DNA from: an uncultured Muribaculaceae bacterium
GTDB taxonomy: Bacteria; Bacteroidota; Bacteroidia; Bacteroidales; Muribaculaceae
Assembly: GCA_947626355.1 (NCBI GenBank)
Contig: CANQRV010000007.1
Span: 1-64,000, forward strand
Direction of reading: 5' to 3'
DNA length: 64,000 nt
Shown here: piece by piece, positions 1 through 7,667 of the stretch
How positions within the stretch are numbered: the first letter of the stretch is position 1
How the letters are laid out: each line of letters opens with the position of its first letter
Notes under the pieces: model-generated
Database searches by the model: none
The model's input: the letters and a program-made list of their open reading frames with translations, nothing else
What the model was told of the DNA's origin: nothing
Program-made: the position numbers and the translations under genes

Positions 1-590
1 AACATCAGATTTTTAACGAATTAAACACTTGGCTCCTCGGAGCCGTTAACAAACTCTCAAAAATAACCGAAGTATTGAATCCAGAAACAGCAAAGAAAAT
101 TGGATCATCTATCTACGTATTGATAACTGTCAGTCTCGCTGCGCCATTACTGGAAGAATGTATATTCCGTCTTGGATTATCTTTCAGAAGATGGCAAGTA
201 GCATTGGGGGCATCCTCCATGCCTGCGTATATTCTTTGGCAACATTTGTACTCCATTTCTATGGCCTATGTTTCCATCTGTATATTCGCAATAATCGTAT
301 TATTTTCAGCAATCTATTCCTTCACTACAGATTCTTTCTGGAATTCACAAATGAAGAAATATTATAAACCATCGATTTATGTTACAGCCATAGCATTCGG
401 ACTTATTCATCTCATAGCTTTCTCTAATTATAATAATACCCTTATCCCTTATATGTTATGCATTACCAGCGTCCCGTTTTTCGCCGGATGTGCAATAACA
501 TATTACCGGGTAAATCTTGGCTTTTGGTGGGGCGTAGGTCTGCATGTCTTTAACAATATCCCGGCAATAATTGTAATGTTATCAATCTAA
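1..590 (+). CDS. CPBP-family intramembrane metalloprotease, 5' end cut by window
   Basis: The frame is open to the left edge, so the gene begins outside the window; the TTG at 75 is not needed as a start. The family (CPBP/Abi, Rce1-like) cleaves membrane substrates or prenylated proteins. Seen: the EExxFR motif as EECIFR near base 153, a second motif with His in FGLIHL, and the third motif HVFNN near the C-terminus, all within hydrophobic segments. At least five membrane helices are visible. The gene is AT-rich compared with the rest of the window, and a lipoprotein gene follows after 10 bases, so the two are probably co-transcribed. The substrate cannot be told. Confidence 0.82.
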   Translation, partial: HQIFNELNTWLLGAVNKLSKITEVLNPETAKKIGSSIYVLITVSLAAPLLEECIFRLGLSFRRWQVALGASSMPAYILWQHLYSISMAYVSICIFAIIVLFSAIYSFTTDSFWNSQMKKYYKPSIYVTAIAFGLIHLIAFSNYNNTLIPYMLCITSVPFFAGCAITYYRVNLGFWWGVGLHVFNNIPAIIVMLSI

Positions 591-600
591 ACTTATACAT

Positions 601-1053
601 ATGAGGACAAGAAATTTAATAGCTACATTCCTATTCGCGAGTCTTGTTGGTATTCTTGCCATCGCTTGCAGCGCAAAAACTCCAGCCAAAGTTAGTGTGG
701 ACAAAGACATATCTGTTGCTATTTACTCAACAACAGAAAGAGAAAGTGCAATAGACACGGTTTCGCCCTGCCTTTTGACGGAAACAGTCCATATCTCTGA
801 ACTACTTCGTTATCCTGAAGATGACGGAATAACGATGCCATTCACGCTATCTGATACCGCAAGATATGCTGAAATAACAGGTGATAATCTTGAAAAAAGA
901 ATTGCCATCAGCGTAAATGAGCAAGTATTATCAACCCCCGTCGTTAAAATGAAAATCGAAAATGGGGCATGTTCAGTCATACTTGATGAGAAACAGACGA
1001 AAGATCTTTTTCCAACCATAAACATTGATGAACTCAAATCAACAAGTCGTTGA
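601..1053 (+). CDS. Small lipoprotein with SecDF P1-head-like domain
   Basis: A 150-residue protein with a lipoprotein signal (lipobox LAIAC, lipidated Cys at residue 23), so probably anchored in the envelope. The second half (about residues 80-140) has the pattern of the SecD/SecF P1 head subdomain: a T.. then N-E-K-R-I-A-I-S-V run, followed by a 'PVV...I.nG' stretch. Stand-alone proteins of this type occur in Bacteroidales, but their role is unknown to me. It lies 10 bases after the CPBP gene and shares its AT-rich composition, which suggests a small unit acquired together. The domain call rests on pattern only. Confidence 0.65.
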   Translation: MRTRNLIATFLFASLVGILAIACSAKTPAKVSVDKDISVAIYSTTERESAIDTVSPCLLTETVHISELLRYPEDDGITMPFTLSDTARYAEITGDNLEKRIAISVNEQVLSTPVVKMKIENGACSVILDEKQTKDLFPTINIDELKSTSR

Positions 1054-1078
1054 ATTGACTATCATAAAGCTAAATATA

Positions 1079-1110
1079 CGCCACAGAGAGTATTAATACT
1101 CTCTGTGGCG
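1079..1110 (+). terminator. Perfect 32-base palindrome after the lipoprotein gene
   Basis: Bases 1079-1094 are the exact reverse complement of 1095-1110 (arms begin CGCCACAGAGAG, centre TATTAATA). It lies 26 bases after the lipoprotein stop codon and could fold into a hairpin that ends transcription, but the T-run after it is poor (TTGGGG). A binding site for a dimeric protein is the alternative. Confidence 0.5.
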
Positions 1111-1134
1111 TTGGGGCTATAATCCGTGAGACAT

Positions 1135-1272
1135 TCACGTGTGGTGGAAGTGCCCGTGGTTGAGCTTGAACATCGACATCGCTTCCTGATTGGTCAGCGT
1201 AGGGTGTGAGCGGCGGAAGCGTTTGAACTCCTCTTTATCGAATCCGGTCAGACCATCGAGGGAACAAATCAC
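1135..1272 (-). pseudogene. Short C-terminal gene fragment, possible remnant
   Basis: On the minus strand an open frame of about 45 codons can be read from a GTG at 1272 to a TGA at 1135. The product looks like real protein (charged helix with KEEFKRFRR, then a His-rich end NHGHFHH) and uses the GC-rich codons of the native genes, unlike the neighbouring AT-rich pair. Its upstream side runs straight into the strong hairpin at 1274-1319, so no credible promoter or start is present. It may be the 3' end of a gene cut off by insertion of the CPBP/lipoprotein unit, or a tiny gene. Not recognised. Confidence 0.35.
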
Positions 1273-1273
1273 A

Positions 1274-1319
1274 TAAAAACCGGGGCGCGGGATCAGACGA
1301 TCCCGCGCCCCGGTTTTTA
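1274..1319. terminator. Strong bidirectional hairpin terminator
   Basis: Two perfectly complementary 21-base arms (1274-1294 and 1299-1319) enclose a 4-base loop AGAC. The stem is GC-rich, with five A bases on one side and five T bases on the other, so it works as an intrinsic terminator in both directions. It sits 20 bases beyond the stop codon of the M23 peptidase gene. Confidence 0.85.
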
Positions 1320-1339
1320 GCCGCTGAGAGGCTAATCGG

Positions 1340-2272
1340 TTATTTCAGTTTCAATACCTGACCTACCCTGATGAGGTCGGTGCTGTTCATGTCGTTGAGT
1401 TTGCGGAGCGTCGTGGCCGAAAGACCGTAAGACTTGGCAATCGACGAGAGGGTGTCGCCCTTCTTCACCGTGTACGTGCTCTTGTCGTCGCCGCTCTGAT
1501 AGGGATTGTCGTCGTTGTCGGCGAGATTGCGCGAGGGAGCGTAGTTGCGGGCCTTGGTGTAGGTCTTCTTGGTGAAGGTATAGGTGTCGGTGTGTGTGCA
1601 GTGGTTCTGGAAGTCGAAAATCGCTGCCGGATTGATGGCATATCCCATATAGCGGGTCTCGAAGTGGAGGTGCGGACCTGTGCTGCGTCCTGTCGAGCCT
1701 CCGAGTGCGATCGGATCGCCGGCCCTCACCACCTGGTCGGGCTTCACGAGGAATTTGTTGAGGTGGCCATAGACGGTCTCCAGATCATTGGGATGGCGGA
1801 TTATCACGTAGTTGCCGTAGCCACGGGGCTCGTAGTTGGTGAGGCGGACCTTGCCGTCGAAAGCGGCGTAGATAGTGTCGTTGCTGCGTATCTGAAGGTC
1901 GATTCCCTTGTGCATCCTGCCGAAGCGGGCCCGGTAGCCGTAGTGGGAGGTGACATTGCCGGGACACGGCATGAAGTAGCCTCTGACATCGATTACCTTG
2001 GAATAGGGCACATCCGACTCCTTGAAAGGATTGACGCGCTTGCTGTTCCAGCCCTCGGTGTAGATATCGGGCTCCGGCTCTATATCGTCGATGAGGTCGA
2101 TGAATGTGCTTTTCTCCACCAGCTTGATCTGGTCCTTGCTCTTGGCCTGATTGGCGAGAAGCTGACGGTGGGCGTCTGAGTGGGGCGACTTGCTTATTAT
2201 CTTCTGCGCAGCTGCGCCTGTCGTCATGAGCAGGGCAAGCAGTGCGGCCGGAATTATTGCTCTGATGTTCAT
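1340..2272 (-). CDS. M23-family peptidoglycan endopeptidase with LysM domain
   Basis: A 310-residue exported protein with a signal peptide ending near residue 22 (GAAAQ). The LytM/M23 zinc peptidase core spans about residues 105-215, with the expected ligands H121 and D125 (HKGID), H170 (VYGHL) and H201/H203 (GPHLHFE), so it should be catalytically active in cutting peptide cross-links of the wall. One LysM repeat (about 267-309, YTVKKGDTLSSIAKSYGL) binds peptidoglycan. The domain order peptidase-then-LysM is the reverse of many relatives. It lies downstream of ndk on the same strand with a 104-base gap, so it could be read from the ndk promoter or its own. Confidence 0.92.
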   Translation of the reverse strand: MNIRAIIPAALLALLMTTGAAAQKIISKSPHSDAHRQLLANQAKSKDQIKLVEKSTFIDLIDDIEPEPDIYTEGWNSKRVNPFKESDVPYSKVIDVRGYFMPCPGNVTSHYGYRARFGRMHKGIDLQIRSNDTIYAAFDGKVRLTNYEPRGYGNYVIIRHPNDLETVYGHLNKFLVKPDQVVRAGDPIALGGSTGRSTGPHLHFETRYMGYAINPAAIFDFQNHCTHTDTYTFTKKTYTKARNYAPSRNLADNDDNPYQSGDDKSTYTVKKGDTLSSIAKSYGLSATTLRKLNDMNSTDLIRVGQVLKLK

Positions 2273-2376
2273 TATTATTATTGTCTTGTCTCGATGAGGA
2301 GATGATGGTAGGTTCTTTTTGTTTTTGTCAGGTGGCGTTTCGGGTCATGAGGTTGGTCGGCTCGGGATCTGCGGCG

Positions 2377-2838
2377 TCATATCTCGTTGTCGCCGTAGTA
2401 GAACGACAGTGCCGCGGGCCTGTAGTCGAAAATCTCTTCCGGACGGAAGAAGCGGGCTATCTCTATCTTGGAGTTTTCCACGGAGTCGGAGGCATGCACG
2501 ATATTGGCCTGACCCGACATCGAGAAGTCGCCGCGGATTGTGCCTGGGGCTGCCTTGCGGCCGTTGGTGGCTCCCGTCATGGCCCTGAACACTTCCACTA
2601 CATCCACTCCGCGGAGGCAGAGCGCTACCACCGGCGTCGCCATCATCGACTTCACCAGCCCCGGGAAGAAGGGCTTGTCGACAAGATGGGAGTAGTGCTC
2701 ACGAAGTATCTTCTCATCGAGCTGCATCATTTTCATGCCTGCGATGATTATGCCTTTCCTTTCTATTCTTGAAATCACTTCTCCCATCAGCCGGCGTTCC
2801 ACGGCCGACGGTTTGAGTAGTACGAGGGTTTCTTCCAT
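2377..2838 (-). CDS. ndk: Nucleoside diphosphate kinase
   Basis: Transfers the terminal phosphate from ATP to nucleoside diphosphates through a phospho-histidine. The 153-residue length is normal for the family. Seen: N-terminal TLVLLKPSAV with K9, the loop ATNGRKAAPGTIRGDF, and the active-site His115 in NIVHASDS. The ATG start fits the Bacteroidota promoter at about 2880-2911, giving a leader of about 35 bases. The M23 peptidase gene follows on the same strand. Confidence 0.97.
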   Translation of the reverse strand: MEETLVLLKPSAVERRLMGEVISRIERKGIIIAGMKMMQLDEKILREHYSHLVDKPFFPGLVKSMMATPVVALCLRGVDVVEVFRAMTGATNGRKAAPGTIRGDFSMSGQANIVHASDSVENSKIEIARFFRPEEIFDYRPAALSFYYGDNEI

Positions 2839-2879
2839 TCTCTATTAAAAATTTTTAAGATTTTTCTTACCTGTCTCTC

Positions 2880-2911
2880 CAAAGTTAGTGCTTCAAAACC
2901 TAAAATCCCAA
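2880..2911 (-). promoter_or_regulatory. Bacteroidota-type promoter for ndk
   Basis: Reading the minus strand, a perfect -7 box TAACTTTG (2880-2887) lies about 40 bases before the ndk ATG. Twenty bases further upstream is TTGG (2908-2911), a partial match to the -33 TTTG box. The rest of the 2839-3259 gap is AT-rich and holds no gene I can support; no clear promoter for the mscS-type gene was found in it. Confidence 0.5.
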
Positions 2912-3259
2912 TTTTTTTGGGTTATTTTTTATTAATTCTTTTCCAGCTTCCTGATTTCTTTGGTGCAAATATCCTTATATCAGTAAGATATGACATAAAT
3001 ATGTTTTACAACATATAATCCGATCTTTTGCACAACGTCGTTATGCGTGTGCAATTTGAGTCCGATAGAATTGTTAATTTGTGTTAACGTAAAAATAATG
3101 TGGCTACTTTCAGGCTGTTACCGGATCTACGACCCTCACATGCGTGCACGCTCTTCTATGTTTCACCCCAGCGGAGTGTATGTCGAAGCGGCTGCTTTTG
3201 TTGAACAATAGCCCTCCTCTCTTTGTAGATGATATAGTCTAACCCCATTACTGATCTCT

Positions 3260-4912
3260 ATGATTCCACAGCAAATAGCCGGCAAAGCGGCGGAGGTGAT
3301 ACCCCGCGTCAATCTCTCGCCCGATGCGGAGGAAAGCTCGTATTTCGTTGCCCGCGTCATCATGAAGGTAGTGTATTACCTGCTCGACCTTTTTGGCCTT
3401 GAGCACCATGGCACCTTGTTCGTCTGGGTGTATTCGTTTTTTGTTTTTGTCGTCTCTATCGCCGTCGGATATGTATGCAAATGGATTATCCTGCTCGTGG
3501 TCAGATCGGTGGGGCGCCATCTGAAGTCTGTATGGTATGGCAATCTGACGCAGAGGCATTTCTTCTCCAAGACGACCCGGGTAATCCCTGCGATTGTGTT
3601 CATCATCCTTATTAAGTTCACCCTCTATATGTCGCCGACATTATCGATCTGGCTCACCCGCATCACGTGGTGTTACGTGATATTCGTAGTGACCTCGTCG
3701 TGCTGCATCGTGGCTGACGTGGCGTGGGCCCATATCGACATGCGTGAGAACACGCGCAAGCTCCCCCTCAAGGGAATCGTGCAGCTCATCAAGGGAATTG
3801 TCTGGATTATCGCCACTATTATCGTGGTGGCCATCATTGTCGACAGGTCTCCCACATCGCTCCTCGCCGGTCTCGGAGCTTTCGCAGCCGTGCTCATGCT
3901 GGTGTTCAAGGACAGCATCCTCGGTGTGGTGGCGGGTGTGCAGCTCTCGGAAAACGATTCCCTCCATGTCGGAGACTGGATCAAGGTGCAGGGCACAGAC
4001 GCCAACGGCACCGTGCTTGAGGTGTCGCTCACCCAGGTGAAGGTGCTCAACTGGGACAAGACCGTCACTACGCTTCCTCCGTATAACCTTGTCAGCGGGA
4101 GCTTCACCAACTACCGATCCATGCAGGAGAGCCATACGCGCCGCATACAGCGCTGCTATAATATAGATGCCGACAGCGTGGTGCCCACCGACGAGCTGAT
4201 GCTCGACGCATATTCGAGAATACCGCTGCTCGCCGGCTGGATCGCCGCCAAAAGGCGTCAGAGGGAGGAGGGTAAGACGCAGGACGCCGGAAATCCCGCC
4301 GGACTCGCCGACGGCTCAATCGAGACCAATCTCGGGGTCTTCCGCGCTTATCTCAAGATATGGCTCGACGCCAATCCCGATATCGACCATGCCAGCACCT
4401 GCTTCGTGAGCACGCTGACGCAATCGTCGGCGGGAATCCCGCTGCAGGTCTACTGCTTCACCAACACTTCGGTGTGGACCGTCTATGAGGCGATCCAGTC
4501 GTCGATCTTCGAGCATATCGCAGTGATGCTCTACCGCTTCAACCTCTATACCTTCGAGAATCCGAGCGGCCGCGACACGCTGCTCGACGGATATATGAGT
4601 CCGGGCAAGAACCCCGACGTGCTCTTCGGTCTCCCGTTCCCGTTCTTCAATTCATCGGGCTCGCCGCAGAATCCCGCCTATCCGGTGCAGCAGTCGGCCT
4701 CCGAGCAACCTTCGGCTATGCAGAACGGCCTCGGCCTCGGCGACGCACCCGAAGCAAATCCCTATGTGGCCCGCAACAAAGGGCATCAGGGGGCTGCCCC
4801 GGCAGCTTCCGCCGCCGATGGCGGCAACGCAAAGGAAGCCTCGTCAGGCAAGCCGGGTCCTGACGCGAAGCCCGCGCCCGACAATCAGTCGGGAAAGCCC
4901 CAGGCTAAGTAA
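3260..4912 (+). CDS. MscS-family mechanosensitive channel with long C-terminal tail
   Basis: A 550-residue inner-membrane protein. Several hydrophobic helices precede the MscS pore segment around residue 200-220 (Gly/Ala-rich LLAGLGAFAAVLMLVFKD), followed by the beta domain with the family signature GDWIKV and a VLNWDKT..TLPPYNLVSGSF stretch (to about residue 290). Such channels open under membrane tension and release solutes in osmotic downshock. The final 90 or so residues are a low-complexity Ala/Pro/Gly/Asn-rich tail not typical of the family. The last 69 bases overlap, tail to tail, the 3' end of the acyltransferase gene on the other strand. Confidence 0.9.
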   Translation: MIPQQIAGKAAEVIPRVNLSPDAEESSYFVARVIMKVVYYLLDLFGLEHHGTLFVWVYSFFVFVVSIAVGYVCKWIILLVVRSVGRHLKSVWYGNLTQRHFFSKTTRVIPAIVFIILIKFTLYMSPTLSIWLTRITWCYVIFVVTSSCCIVADVAWAHIDMRENTRKLPLKGIVQLIKGIVWIIATIIVVAIIVDRSPTSLLAGLGAFAAVLMLVFKDSILGVVAGVQLSENDSLHVGDWIKVQGTDANGTVLEVSLTQVKVLNWDKTVTTLPPYNLVSGSFTNYRSMQESHTRRIQRCYNIDADSVVPTDELMLDAYSRIPLLAGWIAAKRRQREEGKTQDAGNPAGLADGSIETNLGVFRAYLKIWLDANPDIDHASTCFVSTLTQSSAGIPLQVYCFTNTSVWTVYEAIQSSIFEHIAVMLYRFNLYTFENPSGRDTLLDGYMSPGKNPDVLFGLPFPFFNSSGSPQNPAYPVQQSASEQPSAMQNGLGLGDAPEANPYVARNKGHQGAAPAASAADGGNAKEASSGKPGPDAKPAPDNQSGKPQAK

Positions 4913-5866
4913 TACCGTTACGGGCATCAGCCAGAAATAGAAGGAGTCCCATACGGCTCTCACCGGTGGCAGGTCGTAGAGCAGGAAAATGACCATCACA
5001 TGGAAGATGTAGATGTTGATCGAGTGGTCTCTACCCAATGCCACCAGCGGATTGGCAACCGATGCCTGCGGGAGCCGCAGCATCAGTGCAAACCACGCCA
5101 TGACTCCGGGAAGCGTCATCACCATGATGTCGCCACGGCTCTTCATGTCGATGATGGCGTGGCATTCAAGCAGAGAGGCCACCACCAGCAGAGCGAACAC
5201 TATGAACAGTGCGCGCGCCGACGGCAGCAGCCGCTCGTTGCGGCGCATCCATATCCCCATGGCCAGACCCGGCAGCCCGATGGTAAGGAAGTTGCGGCTC
5301 GCGAAGGGGGAAAGCACCGCGACGCTCCATACGAAATGGTAGCTTCCCAACGCGAGATTGGCTATCGGCCCTACAATGGCAATCAGATAGACGAGCCGCT
5401 CCATCCTCCATCTCACGAGCAGCCAGAGAGTGGCGAGCGCCAGGGCCACTGCGTGGAGATACCAGAGCTGATAGCCGAAATAGCGTCCGAACAGCAGCAG
5501 GTCGAGCCAGTTGTGGAGGTTCAGGAAGCGCTCCTCGAAGCGTCCTGCGTAGAAGAGGCAGCTCGCCAGATGATAAGCTATGTAAAGGAGCTGGGCAGCG
5601 ACCGCTATCTCCACTATCTTACGAAGGTCGTGCGTTATACGTTCTTTTTGGAGCGTTCCGCGCGCGTCGGGGAGGAAATATCCTGTAATCATGAGAAAGC
5701 CCGCTACTCCGTAGCGTGTGACGCCCTCGGCCCATGCCGGAAGGGTGCCGGCTGCGTGGATACATACCACCATGACCGCGGCTATTCCCTTGAGGATATG
5801 AAGGTTGTTGAGTTGTCTGTCTCCTTTGCAGACTATTCTGTCGGTTGGCTGTAGCTTCAGTTGCAT
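4844..5866 (-). CDS. Acyltransferase-3 family membrane protein
   Basis: A 340-residue polytopic protein of the acyltransferase-3 (OafA/NodX-like) family, which adds acyl groups such as acetyl to sugars or lipids at the inner membrane. Seen: the N-terminal LKGIAAVMVVCIHAAG with the family His, the RYGVAGFLMITGYFL helix (family pattern G-V..F....G), and about ten hydrophobic segments. It starts 11 bases after the phosphoethanolamine transferase stop codon, so the two are probably one transcript modifying lipid A or other surface glycans. Its last 69 bases overlap the 3' end of the convergent MscS gene, an overlap long enough to constrain both tails. Confidence 0.85.
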   Translation of the reverse strand: MQLKLQPTDRIVCKGDRQLNNLHILKGIAAVMVVCIHAAGTLPAWAEGVTRYGVAGFLMITGYFLPDARGTLQKERITHDLRKIVEIAVAAQLLYIAYHLASCLFYAGRFEERFLNLHNWLDLLLFGRYFGYQLWYLHAVALALATLWLLVRWRMERLVYLIAIVGPIANLALGSYHFVWSVAVLSPFASRNFLTIGLPGLAMGIWMRRNERLLPSARALFIVFALLVVASLLECHAIIDMKSRGDIMVMTLPGVMAWFALMLRLPQASVANPLVALGRDHSINIYIFHVMVIFLLYDLPPVRAVWDSFYFWLMPVTVLLSLGLSRLIVGRGLRVRTRLA

Positions 5867-5877
5867 TGTAATGTCGG

Positions 5878-7581
5878 TTATTTTGCCGCCTCCCCGTCGA
5901 CATAGAGGGTAGGGCGGTGGTATCGTGGCGACATGGCGTCATGGGTGGCGTCATACCATCGGTAGCCGGTGCCGGTGAGCGTCATTATCATATATGCGAT
6001 GTCGGAGGTCGACACGCGGCGGCCTGTCGCCTCGCGGAGCGTAGCGGCAAGATCTCCGTTGGCCCGCAGGTATGCTCTATTGAGAAAGATGATGAGAGGC
6101 ACGTGGATGCTCGTGATGTCGCGCCCCCGGGTCGTACCGGTATCGTAGACGTTCTCGCCATGATCGGATAGATAGACCAGAATGGCGGGTGTTACGGCCC
6201 TTTCCGTGTCTATGATGAGCTCGCTGAGGATGCTGTCGGTGAAGGCTATGGAATTGTCGTATTCGGCCACTGTGCGGGCCATTCCTTTGTCGAGCCATCC
6301 TCGCGGCGTCTTCTCCATCACGTCGGCGCCGCTGACCGGCGACCTCTCCGGCGGGTATCGTCTGGCATACTCCGTATGCGATCCCATCAGATGAACGACG
6401 GCGAATTTCCGCTTTCCAGGCTCACGCATAAATGAGCGCCACACCGGTAGCAGCTCGTCGTCGTAGCGTGTGAGCAGGTGGTCTTCGGAGTCTTCGCTTC
6501 CGATATAGCGGGTGATGTGGGCCTGCGATGACAGTGCCGCCGAGACGTTGCAGAAGAGGCCGTTGCGTTCCTGGTTCGACAGCCATGCAGTGCGGTAGCC
6601 GAGATGCCGGTAGAGCTGGATCATGGATGGATACTCATACCATTCCCTTCCGGAGGGCACGTCGGTCATGAAGCTCACTATTCGCGGTATGTTCTCGGCT
6701 GTGGTTGTCGAGGAGGCCAGCGCGTCGGTAAACACGTAGAATCCTTCGCCATTTCTGGCCAGTGAGTCGAGCCGCGGAGTCGTCGGTAGTGGGTAGCCGT
6801 AGAGCGAGAGATGTCCTCTTGAAGCAGACTCTCCGATTACGAGTGTCACCACATCGGCTTTGTAGTCTGACCGGGCCGTCTGTGGGTCGGGAAGCTGGCG
6901 TAGCTTTGACTCGAAGTCCTGCTGGATGCGGGCCGAGCGGGCCACGCTTCTCGCCGCCGAGACGGTGCGCAGGGCCACCGACAGGTTGCTCCGGCCCCAG
7001 TCGCGTGTAGCCGCAAACCACGCTGAATATGCCGCGCCGGCCACTGCGGAGACACCCATCAGCCATAGGTATGCCTTCCGCGGCATACTTCCGACTGCCA
7101 CAGTGAAGGCCGCAAGGACGGCGACGGCAATCCACAGCGCCGGCCGAGCGAGCAGGTGACCGATGTTGGCCATCAGGCCGGGCATGAACTCGCCGACTTC
7201 TCCGGCATTGGTCTGCATCATGACCGTCATCATCTTGCGCGAGATACCCATGCCGTAGGTCGGAAACGCCACGCCGTTGACGAGCGAGAGCAGCGCGAAT
7301 ACACCTATCACGATGCCGCACAGCCATCTCAACATGATTGAGACCACGCGGCTGCGGCGTCGTAGAGCCGTGGCTGCCGCCCATGCAGCCGTAAGTACGG
7401 TGGCCTTCATCATGCCGGCCAACGCAAGTCCGGCGATATTGGCCCGGGCTCCGCCGTGGATATGGAAATCGAATGCCACATCAAGCAGCGAGAGCCACGA
7501 GAGGATGCAGAGCGCTGCCCACAGCGCCCTTAGGCTCCGTGTCGCGAATAGGTCGGATATATGCCTGATGAATCCCTGCAT
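5878..7581 (-). CDS. Lipid A phosphoethanolamine transferase (EptA/sulfatase fold)
   Basis: A 567-residue inner-membrane protein with about five N-terminal helices (to roughly residue 200) and a periplasmic alkaline-phosphatase-fold domain. Seen: the family metal motif VIGESASRGHLSLYGY, the probable phospho-acceptor Thr in SSTTTAENI, the second metal site LSDHGENVYD and a further His in IHVPLIIF. This family moves phosphoethanolamine from phosphatidylethanolamine to lipid A phosphates, lowering negative charge and sensitivity to cationic peptides. EptA itself is not certain because related enzymes modify other glycans. It lies after the terminator of the tryptophanase gene and is followed at 11 bases by an acyltransferase gene. 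Confidence 0.88.
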   Translation of the reverse strand: MQGFIRHISDLFATRSLRALWAALCILSWLSLLDVAFDFHIHGGARANIAGLALAGMMKATVLTAAWAAATALRRRSRVVSIMLRWLCGIVIGVFALLSLVNGVAFPTYGMGISRKMMTVMMQTNAGEVGEFMPGLMANIGHLLARPALWIAVAVLAAFTVAVGSMPRKAYLWLMGVSAVAGAAYSAWFAATRDWGRSNLSVALRTVSAARSVARSARIQQDFESKLRQLPDPQTARSDYKADVVTLVIGESASRGHLSLYGYPLPTTPRLDSLARNGEGFYVFTDALASSTTTAENIPRIVSFMTDVPSGREWYEYPSMIQLYRHLGYRTAWLSNQERNGLFCNVSAALSSQAHITRYIGSEDSEDHLLTRYDDELLPVWRSFMREPGKRKFAVVHLMGSHTEYARRYPPERSPVSGADVMEKTPRGWLDKGMARTVAEYDNSIAFTDSILSELIIDTERAVTPAILVYLSDHGENVYDTGTTRGRDITSIHVPLIIFLNRAYLRANGDLAATLREATGRRVSTSDIAYMIMTLTGTGYRWYDATHDAMSPRYHRPTLYVDGEAAK

Positions 7582-7601
7582 CTCTAAAAGGACATAAAGA
7601 A

Positions 7602-7636
7602 TACGCCTCTAAGATGCAACGCATTTTAGAGGCGTA
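7602..7636 (-). terminator. Hairpin terminator of the tryptophanase gene
   Basis: Perfect 11-base arms (7602-7612, TACGCCTCTAA, and 7626-7636) with a further inner pairing ATGC/GCAT around an AAC loop. It lies between the tryptophanase stop (7668) and the phosphoethanolamine transferase start (7581), so it should separate or weaken co-transcription of the two. Confidence 0.75.
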
Positions 7637-7667
7637 TAGTATGGATGCCTACTTGAGCGGGCGGTGA

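Noticed and set aside
3139..3210. 24-codon frame before the MscS gene
   Set aside because: Too short, no ribosome site or family pattern.
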